From JBAYNW01 sp041678605 (GTDB lineage: Bacteria; Cyanobacteriota; Vampirovibrionia; Gastranaerophilales; Gastranaerophilaceae): 64,000 bases of DNA. Positions within the stretch are counted from its first letter, which is position 1; each line of letters begins with the position of its first letter. Below are positions 8,198-15,965 of this stretch, in pieces. The translations under genes and the position numbers were made by a program. Under the pieces are notes generated by a model. It was not told the origin of the DNA. It saw only the letters and a list, made by a program, of their open reading frames with translations, and ran no database searches. The stretch covers positions 1 to 64,000 of the forward strand of contig JBAYNW010000008.1 of assembly GCA_041678605.1 (NCBI GenBank), in the 5' to 3' direction.

Positions 8198-8857
8198 TTA
8201 ACCGATAACTTTCAAAAGTCTGCCCCAAATTTCATCAATGTTTCCATTTGCATCAATTTTTACTAAAGTCCCTTTTTTCTCGTAAAAATCAATTAGCGGA
8301 GCTGTTTCGCTAAAATAAGTTTCAAATCTTGATTTGGCGATTTCTTCGGTGTCGTCTTTTCTTTGAATTAATTCGGCACCGCAATCGTCGCAAACGCCTT
8401 CAGTCTGAGGTTTTAGCGACAACAAGTTATAAATTTTGCCGCATTTTGAGCAAGAACGGCGATAAATTATTCTGTCCAAAAGTAATTGCTGGTCAATGTC
8501 AAAATAAATCACTTTAAATCCGACTTCTTTACCGGCGTCAATTTCTTTTAGCATTGCTTCAAGTATTTCAGCTTGTTCTGTGCTTCTCGGGAAGCCGTCA
8601 AGGATAAATCCGTCTGCACAATCTGCATCTTTCAATCTTGTTTTGATGATTGAAGCTACGATTTCAACCGGAACCAATTGCCCCTTTTCGATATATGATT
8701 TGGCCACAAGCCCGTCAGGGGTTTTATCAGCCAATGCTTTCCTCAACAATGAACCTGTATCTACGTGGGGAAAATTTAAATATGTTGCCAATTTGCTCGT
8801 TTGTGTGCCTTTTCCGCTGGCCGGGGGTCCTAAAAATACCAATTCTTTTTTCGTCAT
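8198..8857 (-). CDS. adk: Adenylate kinase
   Basis: Converts ATP + AMP to 2 ADP in the cytoplasm. 219 aa. P-loop GPPASGKGTQ at residues 10-19; AMP site and the DGFPRS motif at 87-92. The LID domain carries four Cys (136, 139, 156, 159), which identifies the zinc-binding long form. SD AGAGAGGA precedes the ATG. It lies next to a four-helix-bundle gene flanked by heptad arrays, not in a ribosomal protein operon. Confidence 0.97.
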   Translation of the reverse strand: MTKKELVFLGPPASGKGTQTSKLATYLNFPHVDTGSLLRKALADKTPDGLVAKSYIEKGQLVPVEIVASIIKTRLKDADCADGFILDGFPRSTEQAEILEAMLKEIDAGKEVGFKVIYFDIDQQLLLDRIIYRRSCSKCGKIYNLLSLKPQTEGVCDDCGAELIQRKDDTEEIAKSRFETYFSETAPLIDFYEKKGTLVKIDANGNIDEIWGRLLKVIG

Positions 8858-8887
8858 TTTTTGTTCCTCTCTTTGTTTAGTTTATTT

Positions 8888-8917
8888 AGCAAATAGTTAA
8901 TAGCAAATAGCAAATAG
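8888..8917. repeat. Left inverted heptad array (AGCAAAT units)
   Basis: Units AGCAAAT, AGTTAAT, AGCAAAT, AGCAAAT then AG (8888-8917). The reverse complement of the array at 9287-9316 aligns to it unit by unit (AGCAAAT, AGAAAAT, AGGAAAT, AGTGAAT, AG). The two arrays flank the four-helix-bundle gene as imperfect inverted repeats. Confidence 0.85.
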
Positions 8918-8921
8918 AATT

Positions 8922-9272
8922 CTATTTTTTAGAGTTATAAAATTTTATAAATCCAACAATTAATTTTTTTACTAAATTAATCTTGTCAAATATTTCATCT
9001 AGATTTTTTGTATAATTCAATTCTCTTGAAATTATTAACTGAGTTTCTAATTCAGCAACAGAGCCAAGGGCAATATACAAAAATTGTGCTGTTTCTTTTG
9101 CCGTTTGTCTAGCACAACCTTCAGAAATATTTGAAGGAATCGAAACAGCACTTCGTCTTATTTGGCTAACCAGTCCATAAAGCTCTTCCTTAGGAAATGA
9201 TTGCGTAATTTTATAAATTTCAGTAACCAGTTTTATTGATTCTTTCCATATTTCTAAGTTTTTATGAGTCAA
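8922..9272 (-). CDS. Four helix bundle protein (23S rRNA intervening-sequence type)
   Basis: 116 aa, all helical. Family signatures: LEIWKESIKLVTEIYKITQS at the start, FPKEELYGLVSQIRRSAVSI, then PSNISEGCAR near residue 60. This family was first found inside 23S rRNA intervening sequences and is also met as stand-alone chromosomal genes; its molecular function is unsettled. The related Avd proteins bind reverse transcriptase in diversity-generating retroelements, but no reverse transcriptase or variable repeat is present here. The gene is enclosed by inverted heptad arrays that abut adk on one side and the gyrB stop on the other. Confidence 0.92.
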   Translation of the reverse strand: MTHKNLEIWKESIKLVTEIYKITQSFPKEELYGLVSQIRRSAVSIPSNISEGCARQTAKETAQFLYIALGSVAELETQLIISRELNYTKNLDEIFDKINLVKKLIVGFIKFYNSKK

Positions 9273-9286
9273 ATTAAGCCTCTTCT

Positions 9287-9316
9287 CTATTCACTATTTC
9301 CTATTTTCTATTTGCT
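9287..9316. repeat. Right inverted heptad array (CTATTTN units)
   Basis: Units CTATTCA, CTATTTC, CTATTTT, CTATTTG, CTT. This is the inverted partner of the array at 8888-8917. It ends 3 nt before the gyrB stop codon (9319-9321). Confidence 0.85.
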
Positions 9317-9318
9317 TA

Positions 9319-11778
9319 TTACGTATCAATATTTGTTGCATAAACTGCGTTTGCTTCGATAAAATCTCTGCGGGGTTCAACTCTTTCGCCCATAAGGATG
9401 TCAAATAATTGATCGGCAAGAATTGCATCGTCAAGGTCTACTTTCTTTAGTATTCTTGTCTGAGGATCCATAGTTGTTTCCCACAATTGTTGAGGCATCA
9501 TTTCGCCAAGACCTTTGAAACGTTGGAGTTGCAGTCCTTTTTGTCCTCTTTCCTCAACTATTCTTTGCAAATCGGCAAACGAATTGATTTCGATTTGTTC
9601 TGAATCGGTTTCCAAAATCAGCTTTTCTTCTTCTTCGATTAGGAAATTTCTAATCAATGGATAAGCCGTTTTTAACTTCTTGTATTCCGAACTTTTTATT
9701 ATATTGGAAGTTATTGATGCAGGCTCCAATTCCTCTCCTAAGTCAAGTTTGATATTATATTTGGCGTTTTCAGGATTATATTTCAATTCAACCGAGTATT
9801 TTTCGGCTTCCTGAATATTATAATTTTGGGCATGGTCTTTCAGATATTTGTTTAAATAATCGACAATTTCAGTCATTTTATCCTGATTTTCAAAATCCTC
9901 AGCTTCAATTTCCGAACGTGCCAGCCCCCGCAATACGACAGCTGGAATAGCGTTTAAAATCGGATTGTTGTAAGAATGATAATAAATTGACATGTTTGCC
10001 ATTAATTGAATAAACGCATCATCCGAACAAACTTTTGTTTTTGTTTTGTCGCAAAGGCAAAGACCCTTAACACCACGTTCACTGAGCAATTTTTCCAATG
10101 CTCTTTCATCGTAGAGATATTCGGATGTTTTACCGATTGTTACTTTGAATAGCGGAGGTTGGGCAACATAAATAAATCCGTTATCAATCAAAGGTTTCAT
10201 ATACCTGAAGAAGAACGTCAAAAGAAGCGTTCTGATGTGTGCACCGTCGACGTCCGCATCTGTCATGATGATAATTTTGTGATATCTTAGTTTTTCCAGT
10301 TCGACTTCTTCTTCATTTCTGCTTATGTTAATCCCAAACGCTTGAACCATGTTTTGAATTTCCGCATTGCCGTAAATCCTGTCCAACCTCGCTCTTTCGA
10401 CGTTAAGAATTTTTCCTCTCAAAGGCAAAATCGCCTGAAACATCCTGTTTCTGCCTTGTTTTGCAGAACCGCCCGCAGAATCTCCCTCAACGATGTAAAT
10501 TTCGCATTTTTCAGGCTCTCTGTTTGAACAGTCCGCAAGCTTGCCGGGCAGAGTTGAATTTTCCAGAACGGATTTTCTCCTTGTTAATTCTCTTGCTTTT
10601 CTGGCTGCTTCTCTTGCACGCTGTGCCTGAAGAGTCTTTTCGATAATGGTTTTTGCTATCTTAGGATTAAATTCAAGCCATTCCTGAAGCTTATCTCTGA
10701 CAACGTCTTGAACGATTCCCATAACTTCCTGATTTCCGAGCTTTTCTTTTGTTTGGCCTTCAAACTCGGGGTTTTCTAGCTTTACACTGATAATTGCGGT
10801 CAAACCTTCCCTGACGTCTTCGCCTGTGAGATTTTGCTCAGACTCCTTGAGAATATTATTTTTTCTTGCATAATCGTTTAAAACACGTGTAATACCATTT
10901 CTGAACCCTGTTAAATGAGTTCCGCCGTTGTGGGTATTTATGTTGTTTGCAAAAGACAGGACGCTTTCGTTGTAGGCGTCTGTGTATTGCATTGCGACTT
11001 CAACGGTGGTGCCGGCTACAAATTTTTCCATATAAATAGGAGCTTCAAGCAAAAGCGTTTTGTTTTTGTTCAAAAACTCCACATAGCTTGCGATTCCGCC
11101 TTCATAGTGGAAAGTTTCTTCTTCCAGAGTTTTTCCGTCGATAAAAACAATTTTCAGCCCTTTGTTTAAAAACGCCATTTCACGAAGCCTGTTTGTGATA
11201 ACTTCTTTGTCCATTTCGGTGGTTTCCGTAAAAATTTCAGGGTCAGGCCAGAAAGTTGTTTTTGTACCTGTTTTGTCGGTTTCCTTAATTTTTTCAACAG
11301 AAGTAGAAGGTTCGCCCCTCAGATATTCCTGACGCCAAACAAATCCGTCTCTTGAAACTTCAACAATCATTTTTTCAGAAAGTGCGTTTACGACTGATGC
11401 TCCAACCCCGTGAAGTCCGCCTGATACTTTGTATCCGCCGTCACCGAATTTTCCGCCGGCATGAAGAATTGTATGAACGATTTCCAATGCCGATTTGCCG
11501 CTCTCGGGCTTAATATCAACCGGAATCCCACGTCCGTCGTCCTCAACCGTTACGCTGTGGTCGAGATGGACCGTAACTTTTATTTCGCTGCAATACCCAG
11601 CCAAAGATTCATCGATTGAGTTGTCTACGATTTCATATATACAGTGGTGCAAGCCTCTTTGAGAGGTCGAACCTATATACATCCCCGGGCGTAATCTTAC
11701 CGCCTCTAATCCTTCCAAAACCCTAATGTTACTTGCATCATAACCTTGTTCTATCCCTTGATTTGCTTCTGTTGCCAT
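9319..11778 (-). CDS. gyrB: DNA gyrase subunit B
   Basis: ATPase subunit of gyrase, which introduces negative supercoils with GyrA. 819 aa. GHKL ATPase domain at the N-terminus (RPGMYIGSTSQRGLHH; VEDDGRGIPV; GGLHGVGASVVNALS). Transducer domain in the middle. Toprim domain with EGDSAGGSAKQGRNR and DADVDGAH. The C-terminal part has the QRFKGLGEMMPQQLWETTMD motif. An insert of roughly 150 residues between Toprim and the C-terminal motif is typical of Gram-negative GyrB. The SD (GGGGAG) is clear. gyrA is not in the window. Confidence 0.97.
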   Translation of the reverse strand: MATEANQGIEQGYDASNIRVLEGLEAVRLRPGMYIGSTSQRGLHHCIYEIVDNSIDESLAGYCSEIKVTVHLDHSVTVEDDGRGIPVDIKPESGKSALEIVHTILHAGGKFGDGGYKVSGGLHGVGASVVNALSEKMIVEVSRDGFVWRQEYLRGEPSTSVEKIKETDKTGTKTTFWPDPEIFTETTEMDKEVITNRLREMAFLNKGLKIVFIDGKTLEEETFHYEGGIASYVEFLNKNKTLLLEAPIYMEKFVAGTTVEVAMQYTDAYNESVLSFANNINTHNGGTHLTGFRNGITRVLNDYARKNNILKESEQNLTGEDVREGLTAIISVKLENPEFEGQTKEKLGNQEVMGIVQDVVRDKLQEWLEFNPKIAKTIIEKTLQAQRAREAARKARELTRRKSVLENSTLPGKLADCSNREPEKCEIYIVEGDSAGGSAKQGRNRMFQAILPLRGKILNVERARLDRIYGNAEIQNMVQAFGINISRNEEEVELEKLRYHKIIIMTDADVDGAHIRTLLLTFFFRYMKPLIDNGFIYVAQPPLFKVTIGKTSEYLYDERALEKLLSERGVKGLCLCDKTKTKVCSDDAFIQLMANMSIYYHSYNNPILNAIPAVVLRGLARSEIEAEDFENQDKMTEIVDYLNKYLKDHAQNYNIQEAEKYSVELKYNPENAKYNIKLDLGEELEPASITSNIIKSSEYKKLKTAYPLIRNFLIEEEEKLILETDSEQIEINSFADLQRIVEERGQKGLQLQRFKGLGEMMPQQLWETTMDPQTRILKKVDLDDAILADQLFDILMGERVEPRRDFIEANAVYATNIDT

Positions 11779-11795
11779 TTTTTCTCCCCAAAATC

Positions 11796-11866
11796 GAGTA
11801 AATAGAAAATAGGAAATAGTGAATAGAAACTCCCACTTACTATTTACTATTTACTATTCACTACTC
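11796..11866. repeat. Heptad array palindrome without cargo
   Basis: AATAGAA/AATAGGA/AATAGTG units (11796-11825) face CTATTTA/CTATTCA units (11836-11866) across a 10-nt tip, so the two halves can pair. It has the same design as the arrays around the four-helix-bundle gene, but with no gene between them. Together with the next repeat it fills the 347-nt gap 11779-12125. A TTTGTTACATT stretch between the two repeats is the only other content I see. Confidence 0.8.
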
Positions 11867-11935
11867 AATTATAGCACAAACAAAAGATTTTGGCACATTT
11901 TTGTTACATTAATAAAACCAAGTTGCAATCAATAT

Positions 11936-12117
11936 ACGTCATCCTGAACTCGTTTCCGCGGAGATGATTTTGTAAACAAAATCTATCTTCCCGACACTGT
12001 TTTCTAAGCTCGTTCCTCGCAAAGAAAACAAGAGGCAGGGTCGCAAAAACGAACGACCATGCGATGCTGAAACAAGTTCAGCATGACGTGAGTCGTTTTT
12101 TGGAATAATTCCGCATC
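11936..12117. repeat. Dispersed palindromic repeat family A, copy 1
   Basis: Starts ACGTCATCCTGAA and ends TTCAGCATGACGT (12089), with inner inverted arms (TTTTGTAAACAAAA; TTTTCTAAGC/CGCAAAGAAAA). It then continues to GGAATAATTCCGCATC (12102-12117), which is the right terminal inverted repeat of copy 3. The inner 100 nt are nearly identical to copy 2 at 47012. Confidence 0.88.
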
Positions 12118-12125
12118 CTAATAAT

Positions 12126-12926
12126 CTATTTTACCGGTGCTTCGGCTTTATTTTTTCCGCGGAATATTAATGCAAGAACTCCAACCACGCCCGCACCAAT
12201 CAGTCCGTAAATCCCTGCTTTTTTGAATGATTTTACTTTTGGAATGTCCTCTTCAAGGGCTTCCAAACCTTTTTTTGCCAAATCTTTTGCATAAGAATCG
12301 ACATATTTTAAGTATTTCGCTTTAATGGCTTCTCTGCTAATTTGGCCTTCCTTTGCTGAATCTATGACGGTTTTACTAATCTTCAAAGCGTCAATTTCAT
12401 CAAGATGACGGCTTAATCTGCTTTGAGCCTTTTCTAAATCTCTACCCGCTACTTTTTTGCCCGCTTCGGTTTCTGCGTTCTTGAATGTTTCTTCTGCCAA
12501 TTTTAATTTTTCGGTCAGTTTCTTCGTTTTGGCAGGTGCTTCATTAATTGCCTTGTCCAAAGCTTCTTTTGATTCAAACCCAATATTTTCTAAAAAATCA
12601 ACTACTGAAATTTTTTCCCCTTTACCCATTAGGTCTTCTATTCTTTTTTCTATTGCACCTTCCACATTGGTTTTTTTTACGTTCGCCCTAATGCAAGAGA
12701 GATCTTCAACCATTTCCTTCTTGCCATCGGGAACGTTTTGGAATGTTTTTTCGAAAGTATCATCGCTCATTTTGAGGACTTGTTTCGCATTAACGGGTTC
12801 TTTTGCCAGAAAATAAGCAGGCACGCCCGCAACAACAAAACCTCCCAACATTTTTGGGATAATATGTCTTTTCCTTCTTTGTTCGCCTTCTCCGAAGCTT
12901 ACGCTGTTCACAGCTCCTATTGCCAT
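12126..12926 (-). CDS. Membrane-anchored coiled-coil protein with N-terminal F-x-G tag
   Basis: 266 aa. A short tail ends in SFGEG (residues 10-14) and a basic patch (QRRKRH). A first hydrophobic segment follows near residues 28-41 (LGGFVVAGVPAYFLA), then a long Lys/Glu/Ala-rich helical region suited to coiled coil (about 60-230), and a second membrane segment near 238-258 (AGIYGLIGAGVVGVLALIF). It is probably anchored by both ends, with the helical middle on one side. No known family recognised. A TAGCAAAA motif and a TATAAT lie upstream. Confidence 0.72.
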   Translation of the reverse strand: MAIGAVNSVSFGEGEQRRKRHIIPKMLGGFVVAGVPAYFLAKEPVNAKQVLKMSDDTFEKTFQNVPDGKKEMVEDLSCIRANVKKTNVEGAIEKRIEDLMGKGEKISVVDFLENIGFESKEALDKAINEAPAKTKKLTEKLKLAEETFKNAETEAGKKVAGRDLEKAQSRLSRHLDEIDALKISKTVIDSAKEGQISREAIKAKYLKYVDSYAKDLAKKGLEALEEDIPKVKSFKKAGIYGLIGAGVVGVLALIFRGKNKAEAPVK

Positions 12927-12987
12927 ATCAACACTACCTTTCTTTTGTTAATTTAAACCTTTATGCACATTATAACGAGTACGCAAA

Positions 12988-13000
12988 TTTTTTTTTGCTA
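12988..13000 (-). promoter_or_regulatory. TAGCAAAA motif upstream of the tagged membrane protein
   Basis: Read on the minus strand: TAGCAAAAAAAAA, about 61 nt before the ATG at 12926. A TATAAT hexamer lies between the motif and the gene. It matches the motif in front of the genes at 7564, 21178 and 57507. Confidence 0.45.
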
Positions 13001-13087
13001 TGTAAATAAGGCAATCTTTTTCAAAACAGGCTAAAACTCATTCCCTGTCTGCAAAAAATCGTATTTACAATTGTTAACAATTCCTTT

Positions 13088-14317
13088 TCAATCGGTCAGA
13101 ATGTTCCATTTTTTTGAAACTTCATTCAATATTTTTTGTGTATCGGATTTGTTCAGCAAAATTTCCTGAACAGCCGTGTTTATCAACAGATTAATTTCTT
13201 TTTGGCTTTTGTTCTGTCTTAAAACAGGCTGAATTTTGTTGAGCTGCTTTGCACTGATAACACGTGCTTTCGCCATCAAATCGTTTTTATCATATTTTGT
13301 ATAAAAATCGTTTTCCAGTGTCTTGTTATTCGTTGCCAAAACATTTGTAAGTTTAGCCAATTTAAGCTGGTTTCCCTCGTTTGTCAAAAACAGGGCGAAT
13401 TTGAGAGCGTCTTGTTTTTGCGGTGCTTTTAGCGGAATTACCAAATTCATCAGCGAAAAATCATTTTGCCCCAAATCACCCGTAATTTGCCCCGCTACGT
13501 CCGTATTTTTGTAAATCGAAGGGGAATTTTCTTTAATCATGTTTAAGAAATTTGCTCCCGATTGAAAAAAGACGATTTGACCCGACATATATTTTTCCAA
13601 AGCTTCTCTTTGAGTCTGTGTGATTGTTTCCTTAGGGATTAAGTTTTCGGCATACAATTTTTTGTAAAAATCAAAAATTTCAACGGATTTTTTGCCATTA
13701 ATATTTTGCGAAGAATTAATTCCGTACTTATTTAAGATTTTAAGCATGGTGTCATTTTCAGTTATAGTGGGCATAAAAGCGTAAGCTCCGGTTTTTTTCT
13801 TTATTATACTTGAAACTCCGGCCAATTCTTCGTAAGTATTCGGTGGGGCCGAAAATCCGGATTTTTTGTATAATTCCCTGTTATAAATAGTAACGGCAGA
13901 TGTCGCATACCACGGGATAGCGTACAGCTCGCCTTTATATTTTAGAGAATTCATAATCTCTTTATTAAATTGTTTCACGTTGTTTTTGTCAATTTTCTCC
14001 AACGCCCCTTTTTGTGCCAGGATTGCCGAAAAATCGGGGTTCAAGTTTATTAAATCAGGCGGGTTGTTGCTCAAAATTGCCGCCAGAGTCCTTTTTTCAC
14101 CCTCTGAAAAAGGAACGTCAATCCATTTTATCTTAATATTCGGGTTCTGAGTTTCAAAATCTTTAATAACTCCGTTCATATACGGTGCAAAATCGCTCAT
14201 TTGAAGCGTCCAGAAAACGACTTCATGTTGTGTGGATTTTTCGGGCGATTTTTTGGCATGCCAAAAAATCGCCCCGCATGCCAAAATCGTAAAAATTATA
14301 ATAAGAGTTTTTTTCAT
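13088..14317 (-). CDS. Extracellular solute-binding protein family 1 (sugar type)
   Basis: 409 aa. The start is placed at the ATG that begins the signal sequence (KKTLIIIFTILACGAIFWHA); an in-frame upstream extension encoded by repeat sequence was rejected. The hydrophobic segment contains Cys-13, but it may be an uncleaved anchor. The mature part reads VVFWTLQMSDFAPYMNGVIK then FETQNPNIKIKWIDVPFSEG, as expected for the family-1 fold that binds sugars or glycerol-phosphate. No permease or ATPase gene is adjacent, so the rest of the transporter is elsewhere. Confidence 0.88.
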   Translation of the reverse strand: MKKTLIIIFTILACGAIFWHAKKSPEKSTQHEVVFWTLQMSDFAPYMNGVIKDFETQNPNIKIKWIDVPFSEGEKRTLAAILSNNPPDLINLNPDFSAILAQKGALEKIDKNNVKQFNKEIMNSLKYKGELYAIPWYATSAVTIYNRELYKKSGFSAPPNTYEELAGVSSIIKKKTGAYAFMPTITENDTMLKILNKYGINSSQNINGKKSVEIFDFYKKLYAENLIPKETITQTQREALEKYMSGQIVFFQSGANFLNMIKENSPSIYKNTDVAGQITGDLGQNDFSLMNLVIPLKAPQKQDALKFALFLTNEGNQLKLAKLTNVLATNNKTLENDFYTKYDKNDLMAKARVISAKQLNKIQPVLRQNKSQKEINLLINTAVQEILLNKSDTQKILNEVSKKWNILTD

Positions 14318-14331
14318 GAGTTTTATTATAA

Positions 14332-14418
14332 CAGGAAAAGGGAGAACGGGGAACAGGAAACAGGAAAGAGTCTTATTTTTTTGTTGCACTTAGTCACTTA
14401 ATCACTTCCTCACGTTTC
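14332..14418. repeat. Composite short-tandem-repeat block, second copy
   Basis: GGAACAGGAAACAGGAAAG units, then TTTTTTGTTGCACTTAG and ACTTAATCACTT octads. Same order and orientation as 44-134. It lies just upstream of the sugar-binding protein start and probably carries or displaces that gene's promoter region. Confidence 0.72.
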
Positions 14419-14537
14419 ACTACTCACTAATTATACCCTGTTGTCGAATTACTTTTCTCTTTTTAACCCATAGAATTAATTTGTAGGATGTAAGTTGGCA
14501 TTTACTTCCTTTTAAATACGTCAGGAGAGATTTTACT

Positions 14538-15380
14538 ATGGCTAATATATTTAGTGCACCGGTTGTTGAGTTGCAAGAACTGAACAATCTCTTTATAGAA
14601 CTTACGGCGAAAAATTGTAATCAGAGATGCAAACACTGTTACATAGATTTTCCGATTTCAAAAAACGTAAAAGATTTTATTTCGATTGATAAAATCAAGA
14701 ATACCTTGCATGACACAGTACATGACAATATTCAATGTATTTATTTAACGGGAGCCGAGCCAATGACTCACCCTGAATTTAATTCTATTTTGAGGCTGTG
14801 TTTAAAAAGAGCAAGCGTCTGCATTTGCACAAACGCAACCTTTGTCAATGAAAAAAAAGCGAGATTTTTGAAAAAAGTTGAAGAAGAAAGCGGTAACGAA
14901 ATAATTTTTAAATTAGGCATTGATCATTACAACGAAATAAAAAATGATGATATCAGAGGGAGAGGTGCCTACCGACAAACTGTTAATGCTATAAAAAGCC
15001 TTGTCAAATATGATTTTAACCCTATATTGAGCATTATAAATTACTATGGGGAAGATGAAAAAACCCTGATTAAGGAATTTGGCAATATTTGTAAAAAAAT
15101 AGGATTTGAAGCAAATGATTTTAATTTTCAGATAAACGAACATTACAACAAATACAAACCTGTTTCCGAAAAATTTGAGCTAAAGAATAAAAATCTTGAC
15201 TGTAAAAATGGGAGAATACTCACCGAAAAGGGCGTTTATGTTTGTCCTTTTTTGGCAAACGACCACAGGGGCCGCATGGGCGGAGATTTCAAGGATTTTT
15301 CAAAAAAAATGTATCTGGAAACAGATTTTTGCCTAATCTGCGGACAAAACAAAGCTAAAATGTTCGGGCTGAATTGGTAG
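14538..15380 (+). CDS. Radical SAM protein of unknown substrate
   Basis: 280 aa. The CxxxCxxC cluster motif is Cys-27, Cys-31, Cys-34 (CNQRCKHCY). The usual GGEP loop reads GAEP at residues 72-75. Four C-terminal cysteines (222, 236, 265, 268) could bind an auxiliary cluster in the SPASM manner, but the spacing is reduced. The SD (AGGAGAG) is good. There is no peptide precursor gene next to it, and the neighbouring pilO gene is convergent. Members of this group modify peptides or mature enzymes; no specific role can be assigned. Confidence 0.82.
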   Translation: MANIFSAPVVELQELNNLFIELTAKNCNQRCKHCYIDFPISKNVKDFISIDKIKNTLHDTVHDNIQCIYLTGAEPMTHPEFNSILRLCLKRASVCICTNATFVNEKKARFLKKVEEESGNEIIFKLGIDHYNEIKNDDIRGRGAYRQTVNAIKSLVKYDFNPILSIINYYGEDEKTLIKEFGNICKKIGFEANDFNFQINEHYNKYKPVSEKFELKNKNLDCKNGRILTEKGVYVCPFLANDHRGRMGGDFKDFSKKMYLETDFCLICGQNKAKMFGLNW

Positions 15381-15395
15381 GATTTCGGCCGCATT

Positions 15396-15956
15396 TTACT
15401 TAGATGAATAAAGCTTCAGCTGTAATTTTGCCAGCAGGATTTTTTTATTCCTGTTATAAGGTGCCAATTCAAGCTTGTCGATGTTTATCAGGTAAGGATA
15501 TTTATAAATTTCTTTTAAAAAGCTTTCCAAATCAGGATAGTCGGCGATTATTTGCATGTTTAACTGGCAAACGTTGTACTGAGAACCGACCCCTTTAACA
15601 AATTCATCTTCCGCGGGGTTGTAAACATATTCAATCGAATAAATCTTAATTCCGTTATATTTTGCCATTTCTATAATGTCATCAAAAATTACCGTAAAGG
15701 AAGATTCGGCATCCATTCCGGGAATTTCCGGTTTATAAATGTTTTTTGTTTGATCGGAGGTAGACATGTTGGCTATTTCTGATGCTTTTAGCGTTTCAAG
15801 TTTTCTTTCAAGGTCGGCATATTCAATTGATTTTGTACTTAAATCTTTTTCAACAGTAAATATGTCGACAATTCTAGGTCGAAGACTTGCTAGGGCGTAA
15901 ATAAAGCCTATGGTTATAAAAATAACAAATAAAATTGCTTCTTTATATTTTTGCAT
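15396..15956 (-). CDS. pilO: PilO-like type IV pilus inner-membrane protein
   Basis: 186 aa with one N-terminal membrane helix (residues 7-25), a coiled-coil segment (about 35-60) and a periplasmic ferredoxin-like domain (NVCQLNMQIIADYPDLESFL). This is the normal PilO layout. It is the gene right after the PilM-PilN fusion, with 9 nt between them. In the alignment subcomplex PilO pairs with PilN. PilP and PilQ are not found here. Confidence 0.82.
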   Translation of the reverse strand: MQKYKEAILFVIFITIGFIYALASLRPRIVDIFTVEKDLSTKSIEYADLERKLETLKASEIANMSTSDQTKNIYKPEIPGMDAESSFTVIFDDIIEMAKYNGIKIYSIEYVYNPAEDEFVKGVGSQYNVCQLNMQIIADYPDLESFLKEIYKYPYLINIDKLELAPYNRNKKILLAKLQLKLYSSK

Positions 15957-15965
15957 CGAGTCTCC

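Noticed and set aside
8922..9272. Diversity-generating retroelement accessory (Avd-like) gene
   Set aside because: No reverse transcriptase, template repeat or variable repeat was found nearby; the family alone is not enough.
14332..14418. Origin-like repeats (iterons)
   Set aside because: The repeats are too short and occur in several intergenic gaps, with no replication gene or DnaA boxes seen.
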